Of a stretch of 64,000 bases of DNA, positions 12,521-23,430 are shown piece after piece. The DNA is taken from the NCBI GenBank assembly GCA_028751875.1, contig CM054158.1, positions 15,659,973 to 15,723,972 on the forward strand, read 5' to 3'. The position numbers were made by a program, and so were the translations under genes. Numbering within the stretch: the stretch's first letter is position 1; each line of letters opens with the position of its first letter. Below the pieces are notes generated by a model. The model searched no databases. It was not told the DNA's origin and was given only the letters and a program-made list of their open reading frames with translations. Origin of the DNA: Rapana venosa. Its lineage: Eukaryota > Mollusca > Gastropoda > Neogastropoda > Muricidae.

Positions 12521-13270
12521 TATTACTGTATAAAAAAAACCCCACCCAAACAAAAGAGCAAACGAACCTCAGATACAAAAATACGACTTATACACTGCAT
12601 GTTCAATCATTCATGTCCGTCACAATGAATAGCAGTAGGAAAACAAAGATTCCCGATAATTCAGTACTCCCGAAGACTTCACGCATGGCTTTATCACATC
12701 GCAGTTACTGACAGGAAAAAAAATCCTTGAAATAGGATCTCAGAAAAAGAAAAAAAAACACGGAACACTCTTTCAAGGTTTAAATACAAGGCAGGACCTG
12801 AAGTTGTTAAGAATATAAAACAGCATTGTACAGGATTTGTTAAAGTCCTTGAAACCTCAAAAAGTCCTTGAAAACTGGAAGGGACTTTTTCAAGGGATTG
12901 AAAAGTGCTGGGGGGGAAAATTAATCATCACTGGCCCCTCAAGTCGTTGAATGTTCTTCAACAGGCCAACAGCAACCTTCCTTTTTAAACCAGCAGAACT
13001 GTGGAGTCCAAACAGATTGAATAAGAACCGATACTTGATATCAGATTACGTGCTTGCCTCTTGAAAGTTCAAGAGGTCTTTAATAGGGGCCAGCAGAGGT
13101 AGGGCGAGGGGCGGGGGGGGGGGTGCAGGACAGGGGACTGTTACTGTGGGGAAAGGGGTGTGGGTGGGGGGGGGGGATTAAGGCAGGCATGGGGTTGTAA
13201 GCCCTGAAAACACCCCACCCAACAATGGGCATATCTGGGTGCATGAAAGGGAAAACGGATGATGATCAAG

Positions 13271-13350
13271 GGGTTCATAATAATAATATGTATGGAATTT
13301 ATATAGCCTGAATTTGGTGAAAGCCACCAACTCCCAAGGCTAGATGAATT
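13271..13350 (-). repeat. L2/CR1-type LINE or SINE 3' tail
   Basis: TAATAATAATATGTATGG, then AATTTATATAGCCTGAATTT, then CCAACTCCCAAGGC. A trinucleotide run followed by ATTTATATAGC and an AAGGCGCT-like element is a common 3' end of L2-like LINEs and dependent SINEs in invertebrates. The same signature ends the family Y LINE near 56150. The microsatellite lies on the left, so the parent element was on the minus strand. Confidence 0.5.
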
Positions 13351-13852
13351 TTTTCTTTTAATCGAGGCAAATAGAAGAGCACCCCAATTGCGCTTTTTCC
13401 ACATCCAGTGGTGGTAGGAAGACGGGAAAGGCTGGGGAAGGGTGGGGGTGGGGGGGGGGGGGTGGGTGTAAGCAAGAGGTGGTCTGGGTACTTTCAACTC
13501 AAACATGACGCAGCAGGATGACGTACCGCCTCTATATTTAGTAAAAATGGCAACATTTTAAAAGGCAATCCTGAGAGTCATGATTTTTGTCAATAAACTA
13601 AGTTCTACACATGAAAATTGTTTGTTTGTGTTGTAATAAGTGGACTAAATTCATAGCAAAAACAAAGTATCCTTGTCTGGGTGTGAGACCTGCTCTGAAA
13701 AAGAGGCGTCTGTGCTTAGTTGAAGCCCAATGTCCTTGTGACACTAGTTCACCTGGATGCTAGGAACATTTTGTAATGGAAACCATTGCTCCTGCTGAGT
13801 GTGGTGGTATCAATCATGAGGGTATTTTAGAGAACAGAGGCCAAAGTTAACA

Positions 13853-15480
13853 GTGAGTATGTGTGTGTGTGTTGATGTGCGACTCGTGCTTGCATGCATG
13901 ATGCGCGGCGTGTGTGTGTGGATGTCTGTGTGTGTGATGTGCATGCTTAATGTGTGTTGTAAGTGTTGTGTTGAGTGTCTGTGCATGCATGTGTGTGTAG
14001 TGTTGTGTTGTAGTGTCTGTGCATCGCATGCACAGTGTAGTTGGCGTTCGCTCATTGTATTTCATTACTTAGTGTGTTATTGTGGTGTGTTGTTGCTCTT
14101 TTGTATCAGTGTTATGTGTTCCTTCGTTATTGTTCATGGTTTTTTGTGTTTGGTTTGGCTTTTACATACTTGTTTGAGTCTTGTGTTTGATGCAGTTTTT
14201 GTGCTTTTCAGTTATTTTTTTATGTTATGTGTGAGTGCTGGTTGTCTATTAATTTGTTTAGTATGTGTTGTATGTTTGTGGTTTACGATATCTTGCTGTT
14301 GATGTTTGTGTTGTTGTTTTAAGAGTGTTGTGGGTTGTTGTTTTGTCGAATGTGTGGGTTTTGTGTGTGTGTTTGTGGTTTGTTTTGTTTTGATTTGTTT
14401 TGTGTGTGTAATGTGCTTGTTGTTTTTTGTTGCTTGTTTCTTTGTTCTTTGTGGGTATTGTGAATATGTGAGATATTTTGACGGTGTTTTGTTTTAGTGG
14501 GGGTTCTTTATGTGTTGTTGGGTGTGAAACTCTGTGTTTTCTGTTATGTATGTGTGTGTTTGTGGGTGTGTTTATGGGTGTGTGAATGCTTGGTGTTGTT
14601 TTTTGGCATGTGTATTTGGGTGTTGTTTTGTTAGGGTTTTGTGTTGTAGTAGTGGTGTTTTTCTGGTTGTTTCTGTTGTTTGCTTTTTTGGTGCTGTGTT
14701 AGTTTGTTGTGTTGTGTGGTTGTTGTGTTCTTTTGTTTTGATTATTTGTGTGTATATGTGTGTTTTGTTGTGGTGGTGGGTCGTTTTTTGGTGTTGTTTG
14801 TTTGCTGTTAGGTGTTGTGTGTTTATGTTTTTTGATGAATGTGTTTTGGAATTGTGTTGTGTCTGTGTGATGATGTGGGTGTTTGTTTGTTTGTTATAGT
14901 TTGTTTTGTGGTTTATGTTTGGTGTCGTTGTATTATGTGTTGTTTGGTTTGTTGATGTGTTGGTGTTGTTGTGTTTATCGGTGTTGTGTGGTGGGTTTGT
15001 TTTTGTTCTGTGTATAGTTTTTGTGTTTTGTGCTTGATGTGTTCGTTAAGTGTTGTTGTTTGCATTAGTGTTGTGTGTTAATTTGATTGTATATTGTTGT
15101 TGTGTGTTGTGGTTGTTGGTTTTTGTGTGTTTGTTTTTTTGTTTGTCCTGTTGTTATTATATGTGTGAGTTAGATTGTTGTTGTTGTTATAATGTTGGCT
15201 GTGGTATGATGGTTAGTATTATGTTGTTTTTTTTTGTGTGTGGTGTGCTGTTTTCGTTTTGTTTTGTTTTTGTGGTGTGTATGTTGTTGTTGTATTTGTT
15301 GTGTTTGAGCTGTTTTTTGGGTTTGTTTTGTGTGTATGTGTATGTGAGGCTTGGGTGTGGGTGGAGTAGCTGCGTATGTGGGTGGTGGAGTGTCCATGAG
15401 TATGTGTGTGTTGTGTGTTTGTGTGTGTGTGTGTTGTTTGTGTGAGTTGTGTGTTGAGGTGTGTTGATGTGGTTTGGTCT
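13853..15480. repeat. Long T/G-only-like low-complexity tract, copy 1
   Basis: About 1.6 kb in which the plus strand is nearly all T and G (mixtures of TTG, TGTG, TTTG), with few A and very few C. It starts as a (GT)n tract and becomes irregular rather than a clean microsatellite. Cys/Val/Phe-rich frames on plus and Thr/His-rich frames on minus are composition artefacts. The tract is repeated at 20695-22322. It is flanked by two LINE/SINE tails in the same orientation (13271-13350 and 15548-15640). Confidence 0.85.
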
Positions 15481-15547
15481 CGTTTGAGTGTGTATCTTAG
15501 AGGAGAACAGATTTTAAAATTTCGTCTTTTTTGTATTTCTAGGTTTA

Positions 15548-15640
15548 TAATAATAATAATACATTATTGTATGCGAATTTATATAGCGTGAATTTTGTAA
15601 GCACCAACTCAAAGCGCTCAGATTCATATATACCACTGTA
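15548..15640 (-). repeat. L2/CR1-type 3' tail
   Basis: ATAATAATAATAATACATT, then GCGAATTTATATAGCGTGAA, then CACCAACTCAAAGCGCTCAG. Same tail signature as at 13271 and 56140, minus orientation, with no attached coding body. Copied at 22390-22482 in the duplicate block. Confidence 0.55.
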
Positions 15641-15780
15641 GTACGGCAGAATTCTTTCGTGAAATTTCGTGTGCTCTCCAGGGAGAGAGGGAGAGGCGTC
15701 GCCACCAGGAATACATAGGAGTTTGAAATCTTAAAGGGCGGGTGTCTCAGTTAAAATTTTTCTCTCTGTTAAAGCTTCCA

Positions 15781-16135
15781 GTTTCACCAATGGTGAGAGC
15801 GCGTTATTTTTTTGGGGGGTCAAACTGGGAAGAAAGGGCAAGGCTGGGAATCGAACCCAGAACCTCACGGTTTTCCTGTTGGTAAACGAACGTCTTAACC
15901 ATGCTACCACCCTCCTTTATCACGAGGGTGGTATCAGATCCAGTACAATCGTTTGTAGAGAAGAGGATAGGTGATACAACTGTGCAGGTCTGCACTTGAA
16001 GTTGACCTGGGAGATCGTAAAAATCTCCACCCTTAGATTTACCTAACGCCGCGGAGATTTGAACCCACGACTTCATTGGACCTGTGGGGTTCAAGTCGAA
16101 CCGGTCTTAACCATTCCGCTATAGCATCTGTCGAT
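15781..16135 (-). mobile_element. SINE with two tRNA-like modules
   Basis: On the minus strand a tRNA-like segment (16135-16050) has an A-box-like TAGCGGAATGG and a B-box-like GGTTCAAATCT. A body containing CCCAGGTCAACTT and GTGCAGACCTGC follows. Then comes a second tRNA-like segment (15917-15843) with TAGCATGGTTAAG and a perfect B box GGTTCGATTCC (15847-15857). RNA polymerase III would recognise such internal promoters. It could be one dimeric SINE or two SINEs side by side. The body resembles one I associate with gastropod SINEs (recall, not a search). A noisy copy is at 23100-23430. Confidence 0.65.
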
Positions 16136-16588
16136 CAGCTTCGTTTGAAATGAAAGTACAAAAGTTTCTGTCTGAAATACTGGACTTCGTGAATTGTAGA
16201 CCTGTAAAAAAACTGTTCACTGAACTAAATGGGTCTGTTTTGCTGTGAGTGAAAAATCAAACCTTGTTGTTTGGTTTGTTTTTATTGCTGCTGTGAGACA
16301 ATTGTAAAGCTGTGAAGGTAAAAACTAAAAAACGCCGGTTGTGAGTCAACACGCTGATTTTGGTGATTCCAGTAGACCTTTTGCCAAATTTGAACAGCTG
16401 TGTACAATTTCAAGGTTAGTGATGAATATCTTTACCATACTGTTAAGTTAAGCTCGGGAAAACAGAAAACAGTGGGGATGGAGTGAGGGAAGCTTCCCCC
16501 ATGGTCCACGGGACTACGGGATAGGTGAAGGTGAAGGTAAGCCCGAATTTGTGTCAGATTGCGCCATTTTAAACGTAACTTTTCAGGG

Positions 16589-16770
16589 ATCTTTGCTTTT
16601 TTCTCAGTAGGATCCCCGCATTTTTGGAATATAGGCTATTTCGTGCCGGTAGGAACGGATAACAAAACTACCACCCCCCCTTCCCATACACACAGGTGTG
16701 GTTGCTTCGTCTCCATTCCCGAAGTAGGACTGCAGTTACCTAAATCACGGGTAAGAAAATATGAAACGCT
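16589..16770 (+). mobile_element. SINE S1 fragment, body only
   Basis: TATAGGCTATTTCGTGCCGG, followed by TAGGAACGGATAACA, matches the S1 body segment GTAGGCCATTGTGTGCCGG / TGGGAACAGATGACA at 17129-17163. There is no tRNA-like head. Likely an older fragment of the same SINE family that lies complete 140 bases downstream. Confidence 0.45.
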
Positions 16771-16857
16771 TTGATTTAAAACACAAATGCATTTGTTAAA
16801 AACATACCAAAATAAGAAAAGCAACAATAAAACTGAGAGACCAACAATAATTATAAC

Positions 16858-16908
16858 ATGTACGCACGCACGCACGCACACGCACACGCACACACACACA
16901 CACACACA
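16858..16908. repeat. (CA)n microsatellite with CG steps
   Basis: Alternating purine-pyrimidine tract ACGCACGCAC passing into (AC)n, immediately 5' of the S1 SINE. A degraded version at 24111-24155 precedes the S1 copy in the noisy duplicate. Confidence 0.9.
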
Positions 16909-17275
16909 GGGGGGACGAGATAGCCTAGTGGTTAGAATATTGCGCTCGCAATCTGACGACCCGGGTTCGATTCCCATTCAAGGAGATATTTTCCCTTGGA
17001 GTTAACATCAGTGCAGACTCCACTCTCCACAAAAGTCCTTCGGATGAGACTATAAACCGAGGCCCCGTGTCAGAACGCACGCAGAACATCTTGCGCACGC
17101 GTTAAATCCTGTTCCGCTTTTCGAAAGAGTAGGCCATTGTGTGCCGGTGGGAACAGATGACAACATTTACAAAACCGCATACACACGGGGACTGGATGTA
17201 AAAAAGCACACGAGTGCTTATTCCATTATCCTCGATATAAAAGAATAAAATAAAATAAAATAAATAAAATAAACA
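16909..17275 (+). mobile_element. SINE S1, complete copy
   Basis: The tRNA-derived head has an A-box-like TAGCCTAGTGG near 16921 and a perfect B box GGTTCGATTCC at 16964-16974. The body contains CTTCGGATGAGACTATAAAC and GTAGGCCATTGTGTGCCGG. The 3' end carries AAAAAAGCACACGAGTGCTT, a small stem-loop (AGCAC/GTGCT), and closes with (AATAAA)n-like repeats from about 17240. The GGATGAGACTATAAACCGAG segment resembles a central domain I know from mollusc and other metazoan SINEs. Other copies: 24157-24490, 57897-58250, and several tail fragments. Not a functional tRNA gene. Confidence 0.8.
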
Positions 17276-17294
17276 GGGATACAGACACACACCT

Positions 17295-17345
17295 TGACAG
17301 AGAGAGAAAGAGAGAGAGAGAGACAGAGAGAGAGAGACAGACAGA
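17295..17345. repeat. (GA)n microsatellite
   Basis: GA tract with short interruptions shortly after the S1 SINE tail. Confidence 0.85.
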
Positions 17346-17399
17346 CTTTTACATACATTAGGCCACAATACAAAAAAAAAGGACATTCAGAGTGGGCAT

Positions 17400-19756
17400 A
17401 TGACGTAAGTATTATGTAACCCTCCCCAAAAAATTGTCCAGGAAAGGGGACAATTTTAGGGGCTAGCCAACAAAAAATGGAACACCTATGACCAAAGCAC
17501 CAACTCCATGAAGTGTAAGCCAAAAGAAAATAGTACCAAAAAGTTTTAATATGTTCTAAGTTAACCAAAAGATGGAATGTTATTTGTTTTAAACTGTTTT
17601 TTTTATAGTTTAAAAAGTATTTTTGGTTTGTATTAAAATTTATAAATGTTTAGAAAATTTTAAAAGTAAAGGAAGAAGGTGTAGGCGTGAAACATTTTCT
17701 TGAGACTTCCTGTCAACTTGAGACACCTGGCATTTCCCAGCTGATCGATCATATGTGAGTTGAAAGTCACCAATTAAGACAGTTTTATAACTGTTGGTCT
17801 AGAGGCGACATGTTTTGTCCACCCAAATTGGTTACGGCTCTGATCTATTCTTTTTTTTAGGTAAGCTCAACTTCTTATTTGATTTTGTTTTGTTTATTAG
17901 AGGTTATATGTTGATATGTGCTACTGTAATTATCTTAAGAGAAATATTAGCATTTGGGAAGCACGTGGTTTTAAGATGTTTTGAGGTTAGCTAGGCCTAG
18001 ATCAAAGTAAAATGTCATGATTAGAAATGCATTGATTTTAATATTATTTAGTATTTCCCTAGCTATGAATTTTATGTTGTTGATCCAATCGTATCCTTTT
18101 AGTTATAAAGATATAATTTACAGGCTGTGTGTTGAGTTAATGGCTTGTAGGCCTAATGTTAAAAATCATAGGCCTAGCCTAAATTTATCTGATATGAAAG
18201 TCAGAGATTATCAAAGATGGCAGTACCCATTATTACACATGAGGGAATAGCTGATAGTACTCATTGTTATATAGCCGGGTAGACAAACGTACTCATTGTT
18301 AGATAGCCGGGTGACAAACGGTTACAATTATCTAGATTGAAACAACAACACCATACTAGCTTCGTGGTCAAAATATATTCAATTTTCTCAACTCTATGTA
18401 AACTGTCATTATTATGCTTATGTTGTATTCATATTTTTATATTCAGTATATTATCTAAATATGTTATCTTTTCCAATATTCTGATGTAACTAATTATTAA
18501 ATTAGTTTGCATTTCATCTACTTGTTTTTTTTGTTTTTTTTTAATGTTGTATTGTTGTCTAAATGAAATGTCTTAACGATTCTTTTAGTCATTCAATAGT
18601 ACGGCCGGAGTTATCTCCCTTAAATGTGAGTGTTGGTCTGATCTAGGAAAGAAAATCAATAATAATAAATTTATTAAGTCATATTGTTTGCTAATATTCA
18701 TGGATATGATTGTTGAAATACTGATCTTGACTCGATTCATTTCAACCACAATGATAGTTCTCAATTTTTGTTGTAATCAATTTTTTCATCTATTGCATCA
18801 TATAGGTATACCTAGTATGTACCCTAACATTAACCCTAGAAAAGCAGTTTTAATTTTTATTTAAGGAATCTTTAATAAATCAAAATTATTGTAGGATTGA
18901 AGAACGTGTGGAATAAACTCTATTTAGATCAATAAAACAGTTAATATTAAGTAGTAGTAGATTGTAAGGCTAAGGTGTAGATGCTGTGTGAGTCTTAGGC
19001 CTAGTAGCTAGCTTAACTGCCATTCCTTGTAAACAAGTTTGAATTATCAAACTAAATTTGACCAAGTGCAGACATAAAAATATAAATCTATAGTATGTTT
19101 TGGGTTTTATTATGAATGAATATAAATTGGAAGATGTTAATATTGATAATTTGTAGTATTAGAGATAGTACATTCTCGATCATACCAACAGCTTTAATAA
19201 GCTTGCTTGGGTGCAGCCAACCTGAAACTGTGTTTTCCCACCACTGGTTAATTATGACTATCTCCTCTCATGGACATCTGTGGTTAATAATATGCACATG
19301 TATACAAACTGTGGTGCATATCCTTCTTTTTCTAGTCATAAAGTATTTAGTTTTGTTGAAGTTTTATTACCGAAAGTTATTGTGTGTAGCTGTTAAAAGT
19401 GTATATATTGGGAGGCTTTAATCGTTTGCAGCCAAATGATTTTTGTGCAAAATGAAATAATGCATCTTAATGCTTGTACTTTCTAGTTTATTTTGATATA
19501 TAATATGTCTAGTTTCGATACGCGGACAGCAAGATAATCGCCACTGAAGCTGCATGAGAAAACACAAAATCTACATCTTGGGCCTAATTAATCAGCTGAA
19601 ATGCTCGCAGTGTGGTGGTGCTGTCTTTGCACTTGGTCGGGTGGTTAGAGTAGCTAGAGATTTTATCTGTGTATAGATATCTGAACGGTGGACCTGGAGG
19701 GTTTTAAAAGTTGTTGTTTATTTTAAACACCATTTTTTAACCAGATTAAAAAGTGG
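17400..19756. other. Unique AT-rich sequence with a short tandem repeat
   Basis: About 2.3 kb of AT-rich sequence with no recognised gene or LINE. A 32-base unit beginning GTACTCATTGTTATATAGCC is repeated twice at 18257-18319. A pyrimidine tract followed by AG|GTAAGC lies at 17851-17866. The whole stretch recurs in indel-rich form at 24640-26930. It may be intronic or intergenic. Confidence 0.5.
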
Positions 19757-19893
19757 TGGGGGGGAAATTAAATCATCACTGGCTCAAGTCGTTGAATGTT
19801 CTTCAACAGGCCAACAGCAATTCTTTTTAAACCAGCAGACTGTGGAGTCCAAAAAGATTGCATAAGAACGATACTTGATATCCGATTACGGTA

Positions 19894-22550
19894 GCTTGCC
19901 TCTTGAAAGTTCAAGAGGTCTTTAATAGGGGCCAGCAGAGGTAGGGCGAGGGGCGGGGGGGGGGGTGCAGGACAGGGGACTGTTACTGTGGGGAAAGGGG
20001 TGTGGGTGGGGGGGGGGGATTAAGGCAGGCATGGGGTTGTAAGCCCTGAAAACACCCCACCCAACAATGGGCATATCTGGGTGCATGAAAGGGAAAACGG
20101 ATGATGATCAAGGGGTTCATAATAATAATATGTATGGAATTTATATAGCCTGAATTTGGTGAAAGCCACCAACTCCCAAGGCTAGATGAATTTTTTCTTT
20201 TAATCGAGGCAAATAGAAGAGCACCCCAATTGCGCTTTTTCCACATCCAGTGGTGGTAGGAAGACGGGAAAGGCTGGGGAAGGGTGGGGGTGGGGGGGGG
20301 GGGGTGGGTGTAAGCAAGAGGTGGTCTGGGTACTTTCAACTCAAACATGACGCAGCAGGATGACGTACCGCCTCTATATTTAGTAAAAATGGCAACATTT
20401 TAAAAGGCAATCCTGAGAGTCATGATTTTTGTCAATAAACTAAGTTCTACACATGAAAATTGTTTGTTTGTGTTGTAATAAGTGGACTAAATTCATAGCA
20501 AAAACAAAGTATCCTTGTCTGGGTGTGAGACCTGCTCTGAAAAAGAGGCGTCTGTGCTTAGTTGAAGCCCAATGTCCTTGTGACACTAGTTCACCTGGAT
20601 GCTAGGAACATTTTGTAATGGAAACCATTGCTCCTGCTGAGTGTGGTGGTATCAATCATGAGGGTATTTTAGAGAACAGAGGCCAAAGTTAACAGTGAGT
20701 ATGTGTGTGTGTGTTGATGTGCGACTCGTGCTTGCATGCATGATGCGCGGCGTGTGTGTGTGGATGTCTGTGTGTGTGATGTGCATGCTTAATGTGTGTT
20801 GTAAGTGTTGTGTTGAGTGTCTGTGCATGCATGTGTGTGTAGTGTTGTGTTGTAGTGTCTGTGCATCGCATGCACAGTGTAGTTGGCGTTCGCTCATTGT
20901 ATTTCATTACTTAGTGTGTTATTGTGGTGTGTTGTTGCTCTTTTGTATCAGTGTTATGTGTTCCTTCGTTATTGTTCATGGTTTTTTGTGTTTGGTTTGG
21001 CTTTTACATACTTGTTTGAGTCTTGTGTTTGATGCAGTTTTTGTGCTTTTCAGTTATTTTTTTATGTTATGTGTGAGTGCTGGTTGTCTATTAATTTGTT
21101 TAGTATGTGTTGTATGTTTGTGGTTTACGATATCTTGCTGTTGATGTTTGTGTTGTTGTTTTAAGAGTGTTGTGGGTTGTTGTTTTGTCGAATGTGTGGG
21201 TTTTGTGTGTGTGTTTGTGGTTTGTTTTGTTTTGATTTGTTTTGTGTGTGTAATGTGCTTGTTGTTTTTTGTTGCTTGTTTCTTTGTTCTTTGTGGGTAT
21301 TGTGAATATGTGAGATATTTTGACGGTGTTTTGTTTTAGTGGGGGTTCTTTATGTGTTGTTGGGTGTGAAACTCTGTGTTTTCTGTTATGTATGTGTGTG
21401 TTTGTGGGTGTGTTTATGGGTGTGTGAATGCTTGGTGTTGTTTTTTGGCATGTGTATTTGGGTGTTGTTTTGTTAGGGTTTTGTGTTGTAGTAGTGGTGT
21501 TTTTCTGGTTGTTTCTGTTGTTTGCTTTTTTGGTGCTGTGTTAGTTTGTTGTGTTGTGTGGTTGTTGTGTTCTTTTGTTTTGATTATTTGTGTGTATATG
21601 TGTGTTTTGTTGTGGTGGTGGGTCGTTTTTTGGTGTTGTTTGTTTGCTGTTAGGTGTTGTGTGTTTATGTTTTTTGATGAATGTGTTTTGGAATTGTGTT
21701 GTGTCTGTGTGATGATGTGGGTGTTTGTTTGTTTGTTATAGTTTGTTTTGTGGTTTATGTTTGGTGTCGTTGTATTATGTGTTGTTTGGTTTGTTGATGT
21801 GTTGGTGTTGTTGTGTTTATCGGTGTTGTGTGGTGGGTTTGTTTTTGTTCTGTGTATAGTTTTTGTGTTTTGTGCTTGATGTGTTCGTTAAGTGTTGTTG
21901 TTTGCATTAGTGTTGTGTGTTAATTTGATTGTATATTGTTGTTGTGTGTTGTGGTTGTTGGTTTTTGTGTGTTTGTTTTTTTGTTTGTCCTGTTGTTATT
22001 ATATGTGTGAGTTAGATTGTTGTTGTTGTTATAATGTTGGCTGTGGTATGATGGTTAGTATTATGTTGTTTTTTTTTGTGTGTGGTGTGCTGTTTTCGTT
22101 TTGTTTTGTTTTTGTGGTGTGTATGTTGTTGTTGTATTTGTTGTGTTTGAGCTGTTTTTTGGGTTTGTTTTGTGTGTATGTGTATGTGAGGCTTGGGTGT
22201 GGGTGGAGTAGCTGCGTATGTGGGTGGTGGAGTGTCCATGAGTATGTGTGTGTTGTGTGTTTGTGTGTGTGTGTGTTGTTTGTGTGAGTTGTGTGTTGAG
22301 GTGTGTTGATGTGGTTTGGTCTCGTTTGAGTGTGTATCTTAGAGGAGAACAGATTTTAAAATTTCGTCTTTTTTGTATTTCTAGGTTTATAATAATAATA
22401 ATACATTATTGTATGCGAATTTATATAGCGTGAATTTTGTAAGCACCAACTCAAAGCGCTCAGATTCATATATACCACTGTAGTACGGCAGAATTCTTTC
22501 GTGAAATTTCGTGTGCTCTCCAGGGAGAGAGGGAGAGGCGTCGCCACCAG
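19894..22550. repeat. Tandem duplication, identical block, copy 2
   Basis: Second placement of the 13052-15708 block, including its poly-G runs, its T/G tract (20695-22322) and both LINE/SINE tails. I found no mismatch in the parts compared. Exact identity over such slippage-prone sequence suggests either a very recent event or the same contig used twice in assembly. Confidence 0.9.
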
Positions 22551-23074
22551 AGGAGCGCCACATTTTTTTTTTCTATTTCATGTCTGGACTGATTGGTTTC
22601 CTATCAGAGAGGCCTTTTTTTTAAGAATTTTGCGGGAGACAACTCTTGTTGCGTGGGTTTTTTTAGTGCGTAAATAATTAGTGTACCACGGGACTCGGTA
22701 AGGTCTTTCGTAAGACTAGCGCCCAGCCACACTCATGGTTAATGGATGGGGTGAAAGTTTCCGGTTCCAAACGGGGGGTTCGAACGGCACATTCGGCGGC
22801 TTTGGCTTTTAGGCAGGGCGTGTTACTTAGCTACGATCATTATGGCATAAGCATTGTGTGCTTTTTCACATTCAGCTACAAGTGTATGAGTTTTGTAAAT
22901 TTTGTCATTTCTTCTACGGCACACAATGGCCTAATCTTCCAAAAGGATGAATGCCATTCCATTCCATCAATAAAAAGATCTGGACCAAGAATTGGATCTT
23001 CGCTCGAACACCGAACGAGAGAAATACTTGTTAGATTCATAGTGAGTTTGAAGATTTCAAGGCTTGTGTCATAA
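22551..23074. other. Insert between duplicate blocks with S1 SINE remnant
   Basis: These roughly 520 bases have no counterpart at the matching junction in the first copy (15709-15745). On the minus strand, 22840-22940 reads TTAGGCCATTGTGTGCCG, then ACAAAATTTACAAAACTCAT, then GAAAAAGCACACAATGCTTA. That is the S1 SINE body and tail in diverged form. Nothing else is recognised. Confidence 0.55.
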
Positions 23075-23099
23075 GTTCAAAATTTTTCCTCTGTTAAAG

Positions 23100-23430
23100 C
23101 TTTAGTTCTCAACAATGGTGGAGCGCGTTATTTTTATGGGGGCTCAACTGGGAGAAAGGGAAGGGCTGGGCATTCCGAACCGACTAGGTTTTCATGTTGT
23201 TAACGAAGTTGAACTGTACACTCTTTATCAGCGAGGGGTGGTATCAGATCAGTACAATTTTTGTAGAGGAGGATAGGTGATACAACTGTGAGTTGACTTG
23301 AAAGTTGATGGGAGATCGTTAAATTTCACCTTAATTTACTAACGCGCGGAGATTTGAAACAGATTCATTGGGACTGTGGGTTTCAACGTCGAACCGGTTT
23401 AACATTCGATTGCATCTGTCGATCAGTTCG
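23100..23430 (-). mobile_element. SINE with tRNA-like modules, noisy copy
   Basis: Counterpart of 15781-16135 inside the indel-rich duplicate. The body is recognisable (GATAGGTGATACAACTGTG) but both B boxes are damaged by indels. It gives no independent evidence of a second insertion. Confidence 0.55.

Larger units (their letters stand above)
13052..15708. repeat. Tandem duplication, identical block, copy 1
   Basis: This block of 2657 bases recurs at 19894-22550 with a constant offset of 6842 and no difference in any stretch I compared, including long low-complexity runs. The short homologous stretch to its left (about 12915-13051 against 19757-19893) differs by several small indels, and the right flanks diverge immediately at 15709 / 22551. 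Open frames that appear twice here are copies of the same non-coding DNA, not conserved genes. Confidence 0.9.

Noticed and set aside
13141..13506. 121-codon Pro-rich frame on minus, identical at 19983-20348
   Set aside because: It spans poly-G runs and a LINE/SINE tail; repetition reflects the duplication.
13853..15445. Cys/Val/Phe-rich open frames on plus (149, 121 and 131 codons) and His/Thr-rich frames on minus, present twice
   Set aside because: They follow from T/G-only composition, which rarely forms stops in some frames. Their exact recurrence at 20695-22287 comes from the duplicated block, not from conservation of a gene.
16909..16985. tRNA gene
   Set aside because: A and B boxes are present, but the acceptor stem does not close and the sequence continues into a SINE body found elsewhere.
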